DNA of 64,000 nt from Aulosira sp. FACHB-615 (GTDB taxonomy: Bacteria > Cyanobacteriota > Cyanobacteriia > Cyanobacteriales > Nostocaceae). The stretch's first letter is position 1; the number at the start of each line of letters is the position of its first letter. A model generated the notes under the pieces. That model saw nothing but the letters and a program-made list of their open reading frames with translations. It searched no databases and was not told where the DNA came from. The DNA is taken from NCBI RefSeq assembly GCF_014698045.1, contig NZ_JACJSE010000005.1:434001-498000 (forward strand), in the 5' to 3' direction. The position numbers were made by a program, and so were the translations under genes. Of this stretch, positions 1-9,138 are shown one piece after another.

Positions 1-1
1 A

Positions 2-340
2 ATTTATGCCGAAGGTATTCACAGTTTAATTATATTGTTGGCTCCTTTTGCACCACACATTGCTGATGAATTGTGGCATTTATTGGGTAATAAAAATTCA
101 GTGCATACCCAAACTTGGCCATCTTATGATGCTGCTGCTTTAATCGCTGATGAAATTACTTTGGTAATTCAAATTAATGGCAAAAAGCGGGCTGATATTC
201 AAGTTCCGTCACAAGCAGATAAAGCTGAGTTGGAAAAATACGCCCGTGAATCAGAAGTTGTGCAGCGTCATCTGGAAGGGAAGGAGATTAAAAAGGTGAT
301 TGTCGTACCTGGTAAGTTAGTAAATTTTGTTGTTGCTTGA
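2..340 (+). CDS. leuS: Leucyl-tRNA synthetase, C-terminal part (5' end outside window)
   Basis: This is the end of a class Ia leucyl-tRNA synthetase, the cytoplasmic enzyme that charges tRNA-Leu. The reading frame is open from base 2, so the gene enters from the left. The visible part holds the end of the helical anticodon-binding domain (LAPFAPHIADELWHLLG) and the small C-terminal domain (IQINGKKRADIQVP...KVIVVPGKLVNFVV) that ends bacterial LeuRS. About 113 of an expected ~850 residues are present. A HIP1-built hairpin follows 69 bp downstream. The family assignment is firm. No catalytic motif (HIGH, KMSKS) falls inside the window. Confidence 0.95.
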   Translation: MYAEGIHSLIILLAPFAPHIADELWHLLGNKNSVHTQTWPSYDAAALIADEITLVIQINGKKRADIQVPSQADKAELEKYARESEVVQRHLEGKEIKKVIVVPGKLVNFVVA

Positions 341-408
341 AGACTAATACGGTTCAGTTAAGCAAGTTTCCCTTGTATTAGCTTAAAAACAACAATGGTT
401 CTAAAATA

Positions 409-441
409 TAGCGATCGCATTTGTTATTTATGCGATCGCTA
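409..441 (+). terminator. Hairpin made of two HIP1 sites downstream of leuS
   Basis: A perfect 12-bp inverted repeat (409-420 and 430-441, arm TAGCGATCGCAT) with a 9-nt loop. Each arm holds one HIP1 octamer. It lies between the end of leuS and the convergent gene that ends at 566. Only a weak T-rich stretch follows, so termination is inferred from position and stem. Confidence 0.5.
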
Positions 442-565
442 ATTTTGTAACTTGTTTTATAGCAACGCCATTAACCTGTACTTTGCTGTTTCTGGTTATC
501 CAGTTTCTCCTGAATTGCTTCACTACGAATTATTCAGGATAAAATCAGCAAACATTTGGCAAATT

Positions 566-1987
566 TTATTTCCCTGAATCAGAATTTTCTCTTTTTTCCT
601 TGACATCACGTAACTTTTGAATTAGTTCAGGATTAGGTTCTTGAGAAGAAGATAATTGATTCCGATTAGTTATAGATGTTGATGATTTAGGTTGCAGGTT
701 ATCACCAGCAGGTGTAGTCAATGGTTGAGATGTCACCACTGGATTAGGCTTGAGTTTGCTACTATTACCTGCGGGAAGAATGATTGGCTGGCTATCTGTT
801 GCTGGTTGATTAGTCGCTGATGGTGTCTGTTGTGAACCATCTCCCGCAGTGTTGCTACCATCTTGAAAACGCAGGTTAAATGGGTAACGGCTAATTGTTT
901 TCTCACCCTTCAAAGACTTAGCATTAAAATATTGTCTTGTTTTTAATAACAGTGCTGGAGAAAGCAATTTATCTTGGAATTTGATATCTAATACTTTGCC
1001 ATCAGGATCTACTACTAAAACCCCTAGTACTGTGCCTTCTACACCTGTTTTACTCACAGGAACTGTATCCCGAATCACGGGTTTTTCTTCTGAATTAGGG
1101 TATTTCTGTTGTAATTCTTTTCGCAGTTCTTCGTAAGATTGAACTTGGGCTATTAGCGTTTGGTTAGGAGCTTTTGTCGGTAAGTTCGGTGTATTGATTG
1201 GCTTTAAAGCAGGGAGATTTGCGGTTGATGTTGTATTATCCCCTGTCTTGGGTGTTTGATTGATGACGGTTCCCGAATTTGGGTTGGGATTAGTCGCCAC
1301 ATTATTCTCAGGCTCAGGCTGTACAGATTGGGGAGTAACTTTGCTATTTGCAGTTGTCACACTTGAGCTATATGCTGGATTGGGAGTTGGACTATTGAGG
1401 ATGTCCGGTGGTATTTGTGCTGGGGGTAAATCTGGTAATTGCGGTTGCGAATTTTCGGGAATGACTGGCTTGTTATCAAAATTCGGAATTGCAGCAGTAA
1501 ATTTTTGGTTCCCAACTTTAAAACGGGAGTCAAAGCCATAACTTTGTCTGGGAAATTGTATAGACTGCCTACCAGGCATTGAGGAGATCCGGTAGTTATT
1601 AGAAGTAGTCGGTATGGATGGTATTACTGACTGTGTATAACCAGATGGTGGTAAGGGAGGAATGACAGTTGTTTGTCCACCAAAGTTAGGCGGAAGTGCT
1701 TGTGGTTGTAGTGCTAGTTGCTGTTGCGACAATGTTGGTAATTGTGGTTGCACAGCAAATTGAGATGTACCAGGAGTTTGGGGTAAACGATTTTGATCAG
1801 CTTGGCTTAACTCCAAAATACCCACTGATTTTGATGACGCTGCATCTTTTGGTTTACTGGGATCTACTGGCATTAATGGCACAATCAGTGCAATAGCGCC
1901 ATGAATCCCAACTGAAGCTAAAGCAGCGATTCCCGTTGGCTGGCTTAAAATTTCAGGTATATTTTTTAGTAGGGAGACGTAAGACAT
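566..1987 (-). CDS. TonB-like energy-transducing protein
   Basis: A protein of 473 residues with TonB architecture. The short cytoplasmic N-terminus is followed by one membrane segment (about residues 18-42) containing the pattern S-x3-H (S25, H29) seen in TonB transmembrane helices. Next comes a long Pro/Gln/Asn-rich periplasmic spacer (about 50-270). A TonB-C-like fold follows at about 310-370 (GTVLGVLVVDPDGKVLDIKF ... YPFNLRF). A further ~100-residue low-complexity tail is atypical, because TonB normally ends at the C-terminal domain. No ExbB/ExbD or receptor gene is adjacent. TonB would couple inner-membrane proton motive force to outer-membrane iron or cobalamin receptors. The fold is likely; the exact function is inferred. 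Confidence 0.65.
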   Translation of the reverse strand: MSYVSLLKNIPEILSQPTGIAALASVGIHGAIALIVPLMPVDPSKPKDAASSKSVGILELSQADQNRLPQTPGTSQFAVQPQLPTLSQQQLALQPQALPPNFGGQTTVIPPLPPSGYTQSVIPSIPTTSNNYRISSMPGRQSIQFPRQSYGFDSRFKVGNQKFTAAIPNFDNKPVIPENSQPQLPDLPPAQIPPDILNSPTPNPAYSSSVTTANSKVTPQSVQPEPENNVATNPNPNSGTVINQTPKTGDNTTSTANLPALKPINTPNLPTKAPNQTLIAQVQSYEELRKELQQKYPNSEEKPVIRDTVPVSKTGVEGTVLGVLVVDPDGKVLDIKFQDKLLSPALLLKTRQYFNAKSLKGEKTISRYPFNLRFQDGSNTAGDGSQQTPSATNQPATDSQPIILPAGNSSKLKPNPVVTSQPLTTPAGDNLQPKSSTSITNRNQLSSSQEPNPELIQKLRDVKEKRENSDSGK

Positions 1988-2534
1988 AGCTGTTATCGTT
2001 CACTCGGCTCAGTTAAAGTTTTTTCGCAAATCAATATTATCTTGATGGTACAAAATGCGCCCTTCTAAAGAGAATAACTTCTTGGGTAAAATTCAAAACG
2101 ACAAAATTTAGATTTTTTGTCATGTTTCAATTTTTTAATGACGCAATTTTATCTCTTTTGGTTGCAGATGCAAATCAAAATGTGAATTAAATAGTTAACG
2201 CTTCAATAATTTCTATCTTGTGTATAGATTTACGCAGTCCCAACTGACACTTACAGTAGTTGGCAGTGAAAATCCACGCATCAGTCTAGAGGTATATCAA
2301 TCTAAAATTTACCCGACTCAAATAGCGGTATAAATGTTATTTAGTCAGTTGAGTTGTGGCAGTAGGCACTTAGTCAATTGTATGCCAGAAATTGCATCCA
2401 GATGACATGGTATCACATCAGCTAGTTTTTAATTGTGGCTAAGTTAGCTGTTTCGCTAATAAGTAGGGCTTGCTAATTACTGATATTTTAATGACATCAT
2501 AATCTAACTATAAAATTCGGATTTTCATCACAAA
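1988..2534. other. Intergenic region between divergent genes
   Basis: A 547-bp AT-rich gap between the divergently transcribed TonB-like and hydrolase genes. It must contain both promoters, but no clear -35/-10 pair, RNA gene or repeat was recognised. Confidence 0.5.
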
Positions 2535-3230
2535 ATGCCGTTACCTACAGTTATTGTCCCTGGCTATTTAGAAAGTGCGATCGCCTACCTCAACTTAGAA
2601 ACCTCCCTCACACAGTTGGGGTTTCCCACAGTTACAGTACCACTAAGACGGCGCGATTGGCTCCCTACCATTGGCGGTAGACCTGTCACACCCATTTTGC
2701 AAAAGCTTGATCTGACTGTTCAACAAATATTGCAGCAATATCAGTCCCAGCAAATCAACCTAATTGGACATTCAGCAGGCGGTTGGATTTCCCGGATTTA
2801 TTTAGGAGAAAAACCTTACACTCCCCGCAATCAAACTCATCCATCAATTTGGAATGCTCATCCTTTAGTCGCCTCCCTCATCACTTTAGGCACACCTCAT
2901 ATCAGCCAAGAACGCTGGACACGTTGGAATTTAGAATTTGTAACTAACAACTATCCCGGCGCATTTTACAAAAATGTCCGTTATGTCTGTGTGGCTGGCA
3001 AAACTATTCTGGGCGCAAGACGGCCTGGTAATTGGTTGGCTTACAGTAGTTACCAATTAACCTGCGGCCAAGGTAATACCTGGGGAGATGGTATCACTCC
3101 CATTGCCGCCGCCCATCTAGCAGGAGCCGAAAATCTAATCATTGAAGGCGTGAGACACTCACCCAGAAGTCCGGGAATTTGGTACGGTTCCCCAGAAGCA
3201 ATCCAGGTTTGGGTAAAATATTTGCTTTAA
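2535..3230 (+). CDS. Alpha/beta-hydrolase, triacylglycerol-lipase-like
   Basis: A 231-residue alpha/beta-hydrolase fold protein. It opens with the first strand and oxyanion region (PTVIVPGYLES) and has the nucleophile elbow GHSAGGW at about residues 77-83, with Ser79 as likely nucleophile. A conserved GTPH follows, and the C-terminal histidine region (EGVRHSPRSPG) probably supplies the catalytic His. It resembles the cyanobacterial/plant family annotated as lipase or PGAP1-like esterase. No signal peptide is evident, so it is probably cytoplasmic or membrane-associated. It stands alone; the next gene starts 98 bp downstream with its own ribosome binding site. The substrate is unknown. Confidence 0.8.
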   Translation: MPLPTVIVPGYLESAIAYLNLETSLTQLGFPTVTVPLRRRDWLPTIGGRPVTPILQKLDLTVQQILQQYQSQQINLIGHSAGGWISRIYLGEKPYTPRNQTHPSIWNAHPLVASLITLGTPHISQERWTRWNLEFVTNNYPGAFYKNVRYVCVAGKTILGARRPGNWLAYSSYQLTCGQGNTWGDGITPIAAAHLAGAENLIIEGVRHSPRSPGIWYGSPEAIQVWVKYLL

Positions 3231-3327
3231 AAATACATATATCTTTAATAACCTCAACAAATATTTAGATTAATTATGTAGAATGTAATAAAAATATATA
3301 TTTTTTAAAAATCAGGAGGGGTGAACC

Positions 3328-3963
3328 ATGCAAAGCACCCAGTTCGAGAGAATTTTGCGACGACTCGCAACGGTATTATCAGTCGTAATTCTGACCCTGT
3401 GCTTGATTTACACTACCACTGGCGTTTTGCTGTCTTTTTATTACGAACCAACAGCAGGTGGCGCTTACAATTCTTTGAAAATGATTAACACTCAAGTGCC
3501 TTATGGCTGGCTGTTTTACCGAACCCACGAAATCGCAGGTAACGGTTTAATTGCGATCGCCTTGGTGCAGATTGTCGTGATGTTTTTAGGGCGACAATTT
3601 AGCCAGAGTTGGCTAGTTGCTTGGGTAAGCGGAATTTTATTAACCTTAAGTGCGATCGGGCTAGATTGGACAGCGATGCTCCTCGACTGGACACAAGAAG
3701 GATACTGGCGGTTCAGCATTGAATTGGGAACCATCGAAGCCATTCCCTTGATTGGCGGGCAATTGCGAAATATCTTAACTGGCGGTGGCGCGATTAACAC
3801 CCTCACAGTTGAACATCTTTACACCATCCACAGTTACATAGTGGCGGTGGCTACCTTAATTTTGGCTGTGGTACATTTACTGGCGCTTGTCTGGCAAGAA
3901 CAGCAAACTTATACAGCAGAAGTTTTAAATCAACTTCCTGAAACTTCGCTAGTAGAAAGTTGA
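3328..3963 (+). CDS. Small cytochrome b (N-terminal domain type) membrane protein
   Basis: A 211-residue four-helix protein related to the N-terminal half of cytochrome b/b6. The b6-type His pairs can be aligned. H67 and H168 fit one heme. For the second heme, H183 is present but the helix-B partner 14 residues after H67 is Gln81. Helix D keeps the 15-residue His spacing (H168-H183). Other b-type features are present (TGVLLSFYYEPTAGGAYNS). It is not PetB, because the sequence is divergent and no petD or petC is near. A strong AGGAGG ribosome site lies just upstream. Its 3' end overlaps the convergent antiporter gene by 34 bp. It is probably a thylakoid or plasma-membrane electron-transfer protein; the partner is unknown. 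Confidence 0.75.
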   Translation: MQSTQFERILRRLATVLSVVILTLCLIYTTTGVLLSFYYEPTAGGAYNSLKMINTQVPYGWLFYRTHEIAGNGLIAIALVQIVVMFLGRQFSQSWLVAWVSGILLTLSAIGLDWTAMLLDWTQEGYWRFSIELGTIEAIPLIGGQLRNILTGGGAINTLTVEHLYTIHSYIVAVATLILAVVHLLALVWQEQQTYTAEVLNQLPETSLVES

Positions 3964-5852
3964 GCCAAAGTTGGTACAGCAACTTCTTCTAATTCTGGTA
4001 ACTTTTCGATAACTAACGGTGTGGATTGACTTGCACCAGACAAGCGTTTTAACAAATTTGGTCTGGGGTCGTGCAGTAAATAGATGATGCGATCGCCTAC
4101 TTCCCAGTCATAATTAGCTGGCATAACTTGGAGACGCTCTTCTCGTTCTAAGAGTAGCGGTAGCAGCACCCCAGTCCGAATTTTTTCTTGGATGCGTTCT
4201 TGTTGACTGTCAACATCTGCTGCATCCAAAGTAATTGTCCCTAACTTCACACGCCCGTCATTCAGGTACTCATTCCAAGTCTTAATTGTTAATTCACTGA
4301 CAAAAGCCTGACTCACCGTCTTTTGATTTCCGCCATTACTAGCTTGAGGATCACGCGGAAACACAGCTAACACCCGTGGAGGATTAAATTCTTCCGCCGC
4401 CCGTTGCGCCAGCACAAAATTTACTTCCCCGTTACTCGTCATTGCTAAAAAAGTCCCCATCGAAGCCAGTTCAGCTTCTTCCAAAACTCCCGTATCCAGG
4501 GCGCTACTAGCAATCACACGAATATTCTGTTCGGCGGCTTTTTCACAGCGTTCCGGGTCAGTGTCAATCATCACCACAGATTCTTCCCGTTCTTGAAAGA
4601 AGCGAGCAATTAACAAACTCAAAGGATTACAACCAACAATCACCACTCCAGTCGCATCTTTGGAGGTGATTTGCAATAACTGGGCAATGCCGCCAGCCGT
4701 TAACCCCTGACAAACCACAGTCATAATAATAGTTAAAAATACTAAAGCCTTAATCGCATCTCCACCATTGATGCCATGCTGCGTTAGTAAAATGGCGAAT
4801 AACGAAGCCACAGAAGCCGATACAATGCCTCTCGGAGCTACCCAGCTTAAAAATAATTTTTGTCGCCAGTTGAGGTTACTGTTCCAAGTACAAGCCAGGA
4901 TATTAATCGGCCGTACCACAAACATCAGTACTAAAACCGTTAAAACACTACCCCAACCCAGAGCAAACACACTAGCGATTGATAAATCAGCCGCTAACAA
5001 AATAAACAATACAGACACACTGAGAATTGTTAACTGACCTTTAAAGCTGCGTAACAGTCGTTCTTCTGGTACTGAAGAATTGGCAAACACCGCACCTGCA
5101 ACAACCGTTGTCATCACACCCGATTCACTGCGAATTGTCTGGGCGAGGGAAAATAGACCCCACAGGATTGCCAAAACTACCAGATTTTTCAACTCAAACG
5201 ACAGCAAACTAGCACGTTTGAAAACCAAACTCATCAGGTAGCCACCAACTGCGCCAATTGCTGCACCCACTCCCAAGCGCATCACTAAACCTACAATGGC
5301 ATTCACTGGGTCAGCATCACCATTCACAATCGTATCTAAGACAACGAATGCCAAAATCGCGCCTACAGGGTCAATTAAAACCCCTTCCCCTTCTAATAGC
5401 GTTGCGACTTGTCGATCTACATTAATTTGTTTGAGTAACGGCCCAACCACAGTCGGCCCCGTAACCACGACTATAGAAGCATAAAGAAAAGCGATATTCC
5501 AAGGAAATTCCCCCAGCCAATGGGCTGCCATACTACCGCCCAGGAGTGTAATTAGTGTTCCTAGAGTAACGAGCAATTGCAGGCTGACTGAAACCCTACC
5601 TAACTCTCGTAAATCTAAATTCAGTCCACCTTCAAACAGAATGATTGCCGTCGCTAGAGAAACAATTACTTCTAATCCTGTACCCAGCAAATGGGGGTGC
5701 AGCAGTCCCAGACCATCGGAACCGAGGATAATACCCAAGAAGAGCAATAGCACAATACTGGGTACACGCAAGTATGCAGCTATCACTTGGGCGCTAATAC
5801 CTGCGACAACAGCGATCACCATTTGTAGGGTGATTTCAAGAGATGCTTCCAT
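3930..5852 (-). CDS. CPA1-type cation:proton antiporter with TrkA-N domain
   Basis: A 640-residue membrane protein. About 12 hydrophobic helices span residues 1-395 and carry CPA-family signatures (GGLNLDLREL, VTGPTVVGPLL, LIDPVGAILAFVVLD). A Rossmann-type RCK/TrkA-N regulatory domain follows (TGVVIVGCNPLSLLIARFFQ, about 400-520). A C-terminal hydrophilic region (WEVGDRIIYL) resembles the TrkA-C end. It would exchange Na+ or K+ for H+ across a membrane, gated by a nucleotide-binding domain. The length and order match cyanobacterial NhaP-like antiporters carrying an RCK domain. Transcription converges on the cytochrome b gene. The ion specificity cannot be read. Confidence 0.9.
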   Translation of the reverse strand: MEASLEITLQMVIAVVAGISAQVIAAYLRVPSIVLLLFLGIILGSDGLGLLHPHLLGTGLEVIVSLATAIILFEGGLNLDLRELGRVSVSLQLLVTLGTLITLLGGSMAAHWLGEFPWNIAFLYASIVVVTGPTVVGPLLKQINVDRQVATLLEGEGVLIDPVGAILAFVVLDTIVNGDADPVNAIVGLVMRLGVGAAIGAVGGYLMSLVFKRASLLSFELKNLVVLAILWGLFSLAQTIRSESGVMTTVVAGAVFANSSVPEERLLRSFKGQLTILSVSVLFILLAADLSIASVFALGWGSVLTVLVLMFVVRPINILACTWNSNLNWRQKLFLSWVAPRGIVSASVASLFAILLTQHGINGGDAIKALVFLTIIMTVVCQGLTAGGIAQLLQITSKDATGVVIVGCNPLSLLIARFFQEREESVVMIDTDPERCEKAAEQNIRVIASSALDTGVLEEAELASMGTFLAMTSNGEVNFVLAQRAAEEFNPPRVLAVFPRDPQASNGGNQKTVSQAFVSELTIKTWNEYLNDGRVKLGTITLDAADVDSQQERIQEKIRTGVLLPLLLEREERLQVMPANYDWEVGDRIIYLLHDPRPNLLKRLSGASQSTPLVIEKLPELEEVAVPTLAQLSTSEVSGS

Positions 5853-6211
5853 GTTGTGGATTTTGAGCGATTGATTTCAAAATCTCTTGTAAAGAAGTGT
5901 AAAAACTACTTCTCCAGAGTACCGCATTAGATCCTTTGTACCTGATTAACTTGCGATTTTGTTTCATACTTGGTTGTGTACAATACTCCATTGTCCACTA
6001 GTTCCCAGAAAAGTGGTAGTTCATACTCAAGGGTCAATAGTCATTTGTGATTTGTCCTTTGTTAATTCTCCTTTGCACCCCGGCTGCCTTACAACTTCTG
6101 TCTGCATCCTCTCTCCGCATCTGAGTTTGTTTGCAACAAAAATTGTTTTTTTGCAAAAGCCGTTGACATCATTGAAAAAATTAGTTAACTTATAAAAGGT
6201 TTGATTGCGAT
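5853..6211. other. Intergenic region upstream of the trnE pair
   Basis: About 360 bp. The left part (5960-6150) is low-complexity C/T-rich sequence with no recognised gene. The right end holds the probable trnE promoter, listed separately. Confidence 0.5.
6163..6191 (+). promoter_or_regulatory. Predicted sigma70-type promoter of the tRNA-Glu genes
   Basis: A consensus -35 TTGACA (6163-6168) is followed after 17 bp by TAACTT (6186-6191), a weak -10. The first tRNA-Glu starts 20 bp downstream. A TATAAA one base after the -10 is an alternative with poor spacing. Confidence 0.5.
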
Positions 6212-6284
6212 GCCCCCATCGTCTAGAGGCCTAGGACACCTCCCTTTCACGGAGGCGACGGGGATTCGAATTCCCCTGGGGGTA
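6212..6284 (+). tRNA. trnE: tRNA-Glu (UUC), copy 1
   Basis: A standard 73-nt cloverleaf. The acceptor GCCCCCA pairs with TGGGGGT, the anticodon TTC is at 6246-6248, the T-loop is ATTCGAA-like and the discriminator is A. CCA is not encoded. In cyanobacteria this tRNA also feeds tetrapyrrole synthesis through glutamyl-tRNA reductase. Confidence 0.97.
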
Positions 6285-6332
6285 CTTTACCAGCAAGGCA
6301 GCATCAAACTAAAGCACAGTCGAAAGTCTTAT

Positions 6333-6405
6333 GCCCCCATCGTCTAGAGGCCTAGGACACCTCCCTTTCACGGAGGCGACGGGGATTCGAATTCCCCTGG
6401 GGGTA
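6333..6405 (+). tRNA. trnE: tRNA-Glu (UUC), copy 2
   Basis: Identical base for base to copy 1, placed 48 bp downstream in the same direction. The spacer holds no obvious terminator, so the two are probably co-transcribed and processed. Confidence 0.97.
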
Positions 6406-6486
6406 TTTTAAACAAAATTACAACTAACAATAAAGGTCAAGTTTACCTGTTTAGGAATAGTTAAATCAGGGAAACTTGACGAAATA

Positions 6487-7074
6487 TTAGGGTAATTGTT
6501 CTACGCGCTGATAGATGGCTAAAAGATTTAGTTGTAAATCCTTACTCAGACGACGTTCAATAATTGTCACTGGCATAGTTAATTTGGGCCAGACTTGGAT
6601 AGTGTAACAAAGGTTAGTTCCCATAGTGCCATCAACAGAAATGGGTTCTAGGCTCCAACTACCAGAAAAGCCTTTGAAATCTCCCTCAACCATCGAAAAA
6701 CTAATTTCTTTGGGAAAATGTTCTTCCAAGTCCAAAACGACACGGGCGCAAAAGTTGAAATTCAATAAACGCTGAGAGCCTACTTGCTCAAGTCGAATAC
6801 CACCGTTAGGATGTTCCAGTAAACGACTTTTAGCAAGATTAGGGATGAAGTCAACTAAGGCTTCGTAATCTGTCAATACTTGCCATATACGTTCCACAGG
6901 ATGAGGAATGTGGATTGTGGCAGAAATTTGTCGTTTGCGCTCCGCTATTTTCTCGATTTGGACAACTACTGGGGGCAAATTAGCTGTATCAACAGCCAAA
7001 TTGTCTTCTAGGCTAGTGTCGTCAATAGGGGCGGTGAAATCCAGGTTAGCTGTGAGGTTGTGTTGTTCAGTCAC
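6487..7074 (-). CDS. SRPBCC (START-like) family protein
   Basis: A 195-residue protein whose residues ~45-190 match the polyketide cyclase/dehydrase (COQ10-like) SRPBCC fold: ISATIHIPHPVERIWQVLTDYEALVDFIPNLAKSR, then LEQVGSQ and a closing helix with IERRLSKDL. Such proteins bind a hydrophobic ligand in a helix-grip cavity. The first ~45 residues are acidic and probably disordered. It starts 9 bp after the stop of the upstream kinase gene, so the two probably form an operon (kinase first) and may act together. The ligand is unknown. Confidence 0.8.
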   Translation of the reverse strand: MTEQHNLTANLDFTAPIDDTSLEDNLAVDTANLPPVVVQIEKIAERKRQISATIHIPHPVERIWQVLTDYEALVDFIPNLAKSRLLEHPNGGIRLEQVGSQRLLNFNFCARVVLDLEEHFPKEISFSMVEGDFKGFSGSWSLEPISVDGTMGTNLCYTIQVWPKLTMPVTIIERRLSKDLQLNLLAIYQRVEQLP

Positions 7075-7083
7075 GGTCTGAAG

Positions 7084-9138
7084 TTATAATTCGCTTTCGT
7101 CGGAAAATTGTGGCAGTGTGAGAGTAAAACAAACTTGGCTTTGTTCAGAATCTTGGATGGGAGTACTTTCAACGGCGATCGCTCCATTCAAATGCTGTAC
7201 TAAAGATTTAACTAAAGCAAGCCCTAAACCCGTTCCCGGAGTCCATCTTCCACCTTTACCACGACGGAACCGATCAAAGATGTAGGTTGCTTCTTCTTCA
7301 GAAATTCCCCGTCCTGTATTAGTCACTTTAATAATAACTTGATCAATTAATTGTTCAACTTGGTGATATGCTCGCACATTAATCACCGTTTCCGGCTCCG
7401 AGTATGTACAGGCATTCGTGAATAATTCTTGCAAGATCCGGTTAAAACTTTCTAATTCAGTCTGTATTTTTAAAGAATCTTGGGGTAAATCGAGATTTAT
7501 AGTTAAAGCTTTAGCTGATAGTTTTGAGTTCAGATTAGTTGTCAAGGTTTGAACTCTGGTATTTAAATCTATGGTTTCAAACTGGGGACGTTCTTGCTTA
7601 GACTCTAATTTCTGGAGTGTCAACAAATCGTTAATTAAGTTAATTTCTTTCGTACATTCTTGCTCTAGAATATCCATGTATCTGGCTTGACGCTCTGGTT
7701 GAATTCCCGGTAAGCGCAAATTTTTGATGGACATTTGCATGTTTGTCAGTGGATACCGCAAGCGATCGCTCATGTTACTCAAAAATTCATCTTTGAGATG
7801 ATTGAGTTCCCGTAGCTGCTCAACATATTGCCGTGTTTTTTCATGCAACTTTGCTTGCAGTTCTAAGCTACTTTGGAGTTTAGCTGTGCGCTCATCTACC
7901 AAAGTCTGTACTTGCCGCAATGTTTGTGATTGAATAATGGCATTGCTCATTTGAGCGCAGACCATTTCCACCAAATTTAATTCGGAAGCTTGCCAACTAC
8001 GGGCTGTTTTTTGTTGCAGGACAATAAATCCTAGAACTTTGCCTTGATTTTCTAATGGCACTAACAGCAAAGACGGTAAAAGTCCCACTGAAAACAATGA
8101 AGCAACCGTCACCATATCTTGCAGGTCTGTGTAGTCCTCAATTACTACGGCTTTGCCGGAGTCTGTAAACACACGTTGGCACAAACTACACTCAGAAACC
8201 AAAAATGACTGCGGCTCAACATCTGATTTACTAGTTGTGCCACTGGGTACGTTCCGATTCCACTCCGCCGCTACAGTGGCCTTGGCTTTGGGAACTTGTT
8301 TTTTGGTTTGAGCTCTAAATAAAGGATCTTTATATTTCAGTAAGATCAACAATCCTCGGTCTGCCTGTAAAGATTCGGCCGTTGAGGAAATTGCTAACTG
8401 GAGCATTTGATTTAGCTCCAAGTTGCTCCGACTTAAGATTGTTAATTGTTTGATTAAGCTTTGATGCTGTTCGCTTTTTTGCAAATGCTCTTGCTGTGAA
8501 GCGATTAAATTGATTTGACCGACTTGAGAAAAAGCGATCGCACAAGCTGACTCAACAAAATTTAACAGTTGCTTTTCTGACTCACTCCAATCGTATTGCT
8601 GGAATTTAATCAGGCTAATAACACCATTGATTTGTCCGGCAAACCTAGTAGGAATCGCCAAAACTGATCTAATAGGTACTTGGAGGTGTTGTCCTCCCAC
8701 TACCAGACTATCTTGGATAGTCGAAATATCCTCAATAGTGAAGGGTTCCGCCGCACATTGAACTACAGGCGAGTCCATTAACAAATGTTCTGTGGAAAAT
8801 AATTGACCGGGATACGGCATTGCCAAATACTCATCAGAACACCAATGGGCAGCAATTGATTCACTGGCTGCTGTACTGGCAGATACTGTGACTAAACAAC
8901 AGCAATCGACTTTGAAGGCATTGCCCAGTAATCTGGCAATTTCTTGCAGCATCAATGTCGTTGCTGAGTTATTGGCGATGATGTGATTAATTTTTTGTAC
9001 CAACTGAAGAGTTGGTTCGTTCTGATGCTGCATCAGCTTGAGTGGGTATGATTGTAGTCTGTCTAGGTCATCTGGACACTGTGGCGGCAATGATAAACTT
9101 TTTTTCATTCCTGGCACGCTTTTGAATAATGACCTCAT
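7084..9138 (-). CDS. GAF-GAF sensor histidine kinase with altered H-box
   Basis: About 684 residues. Two GAF domains (about 50-205 and 235-410) are followed by a coiled coil (410-455), a dimerisation helix and a HATPase_c domain. The ATPase domain keeps an N-box (ELFTNA), a G1 box in the form NTGRGI and a G2 box GTGLGLAL. The H-box reads DEFLSNMSDRLRYPL, where SHELRTPL is usual, so Asp replaces the phospho-acceptor His (codon 7765-7767). The change sits inside a HIP1 octamer. I prefer the ATG at 9138 over an in-frame TTG at 9153; neither has a strong ribosome site. The SRPBCC gene follows 9 bp downstream. It may be a signalling pseudokinase. Confidence 0.85.
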   Translation of the reverse strand: MRSLFKSVPGMKKSLSLPPQCPDDLDRLQSYPLKLMQHQNEPTLQLVQKINHIIANNSATTLMLQEIARLLGNAFKVDCCCLVTVSASTAASESIAAHWCSDEYLAMPYPGQLFSTEHLLMDSPVVQCAAEPFTIEDISTIQDSLVVGGQHLQVPIRSVLAIPTRFAGQINGVISLIKFQQYDWSESEKQLLNFVESACAIAFSQVGQINLIASQQEHLQKSEQHQSLIKQLTILSRSNLELNQMLQLAISSTAESLQADRGLLILLKYKDPLFRAQTKKQVPKAKATVAAEWNRNVPSGTTSKSDVEPQSFLVSECSLCQRVFTDSGKAVVIEDYTDLQDMVTVASLFSVGLLPSLLLVPLENQGKVLGFIVLQQKTARSWQASELNLVEMVCAQMSNAIIQSQTLRQVQTLVDERTAKLQSSLELQAKLHEKTRQYVEQLRELNHLKDEFLSNMSDRLRYPLTNMQMSIKNLRLPGIQPERQARYMDILEQECTKEINLINDLLTLQKLESKQERPQFETIDLNTRVQTLTTNLNSKLSAKALTINLDLPQDSLKIQTELESFNRILQELFTNACTYSEPETVINVRAYHQVEQLIDQVIIKVTNTGRGISEEEATYIFDRFRRGKGGRWTPGTGLGLALVKSLVQHLNGAIAVESTPIQDSEQSQVCFTLTLPQFSDESEL

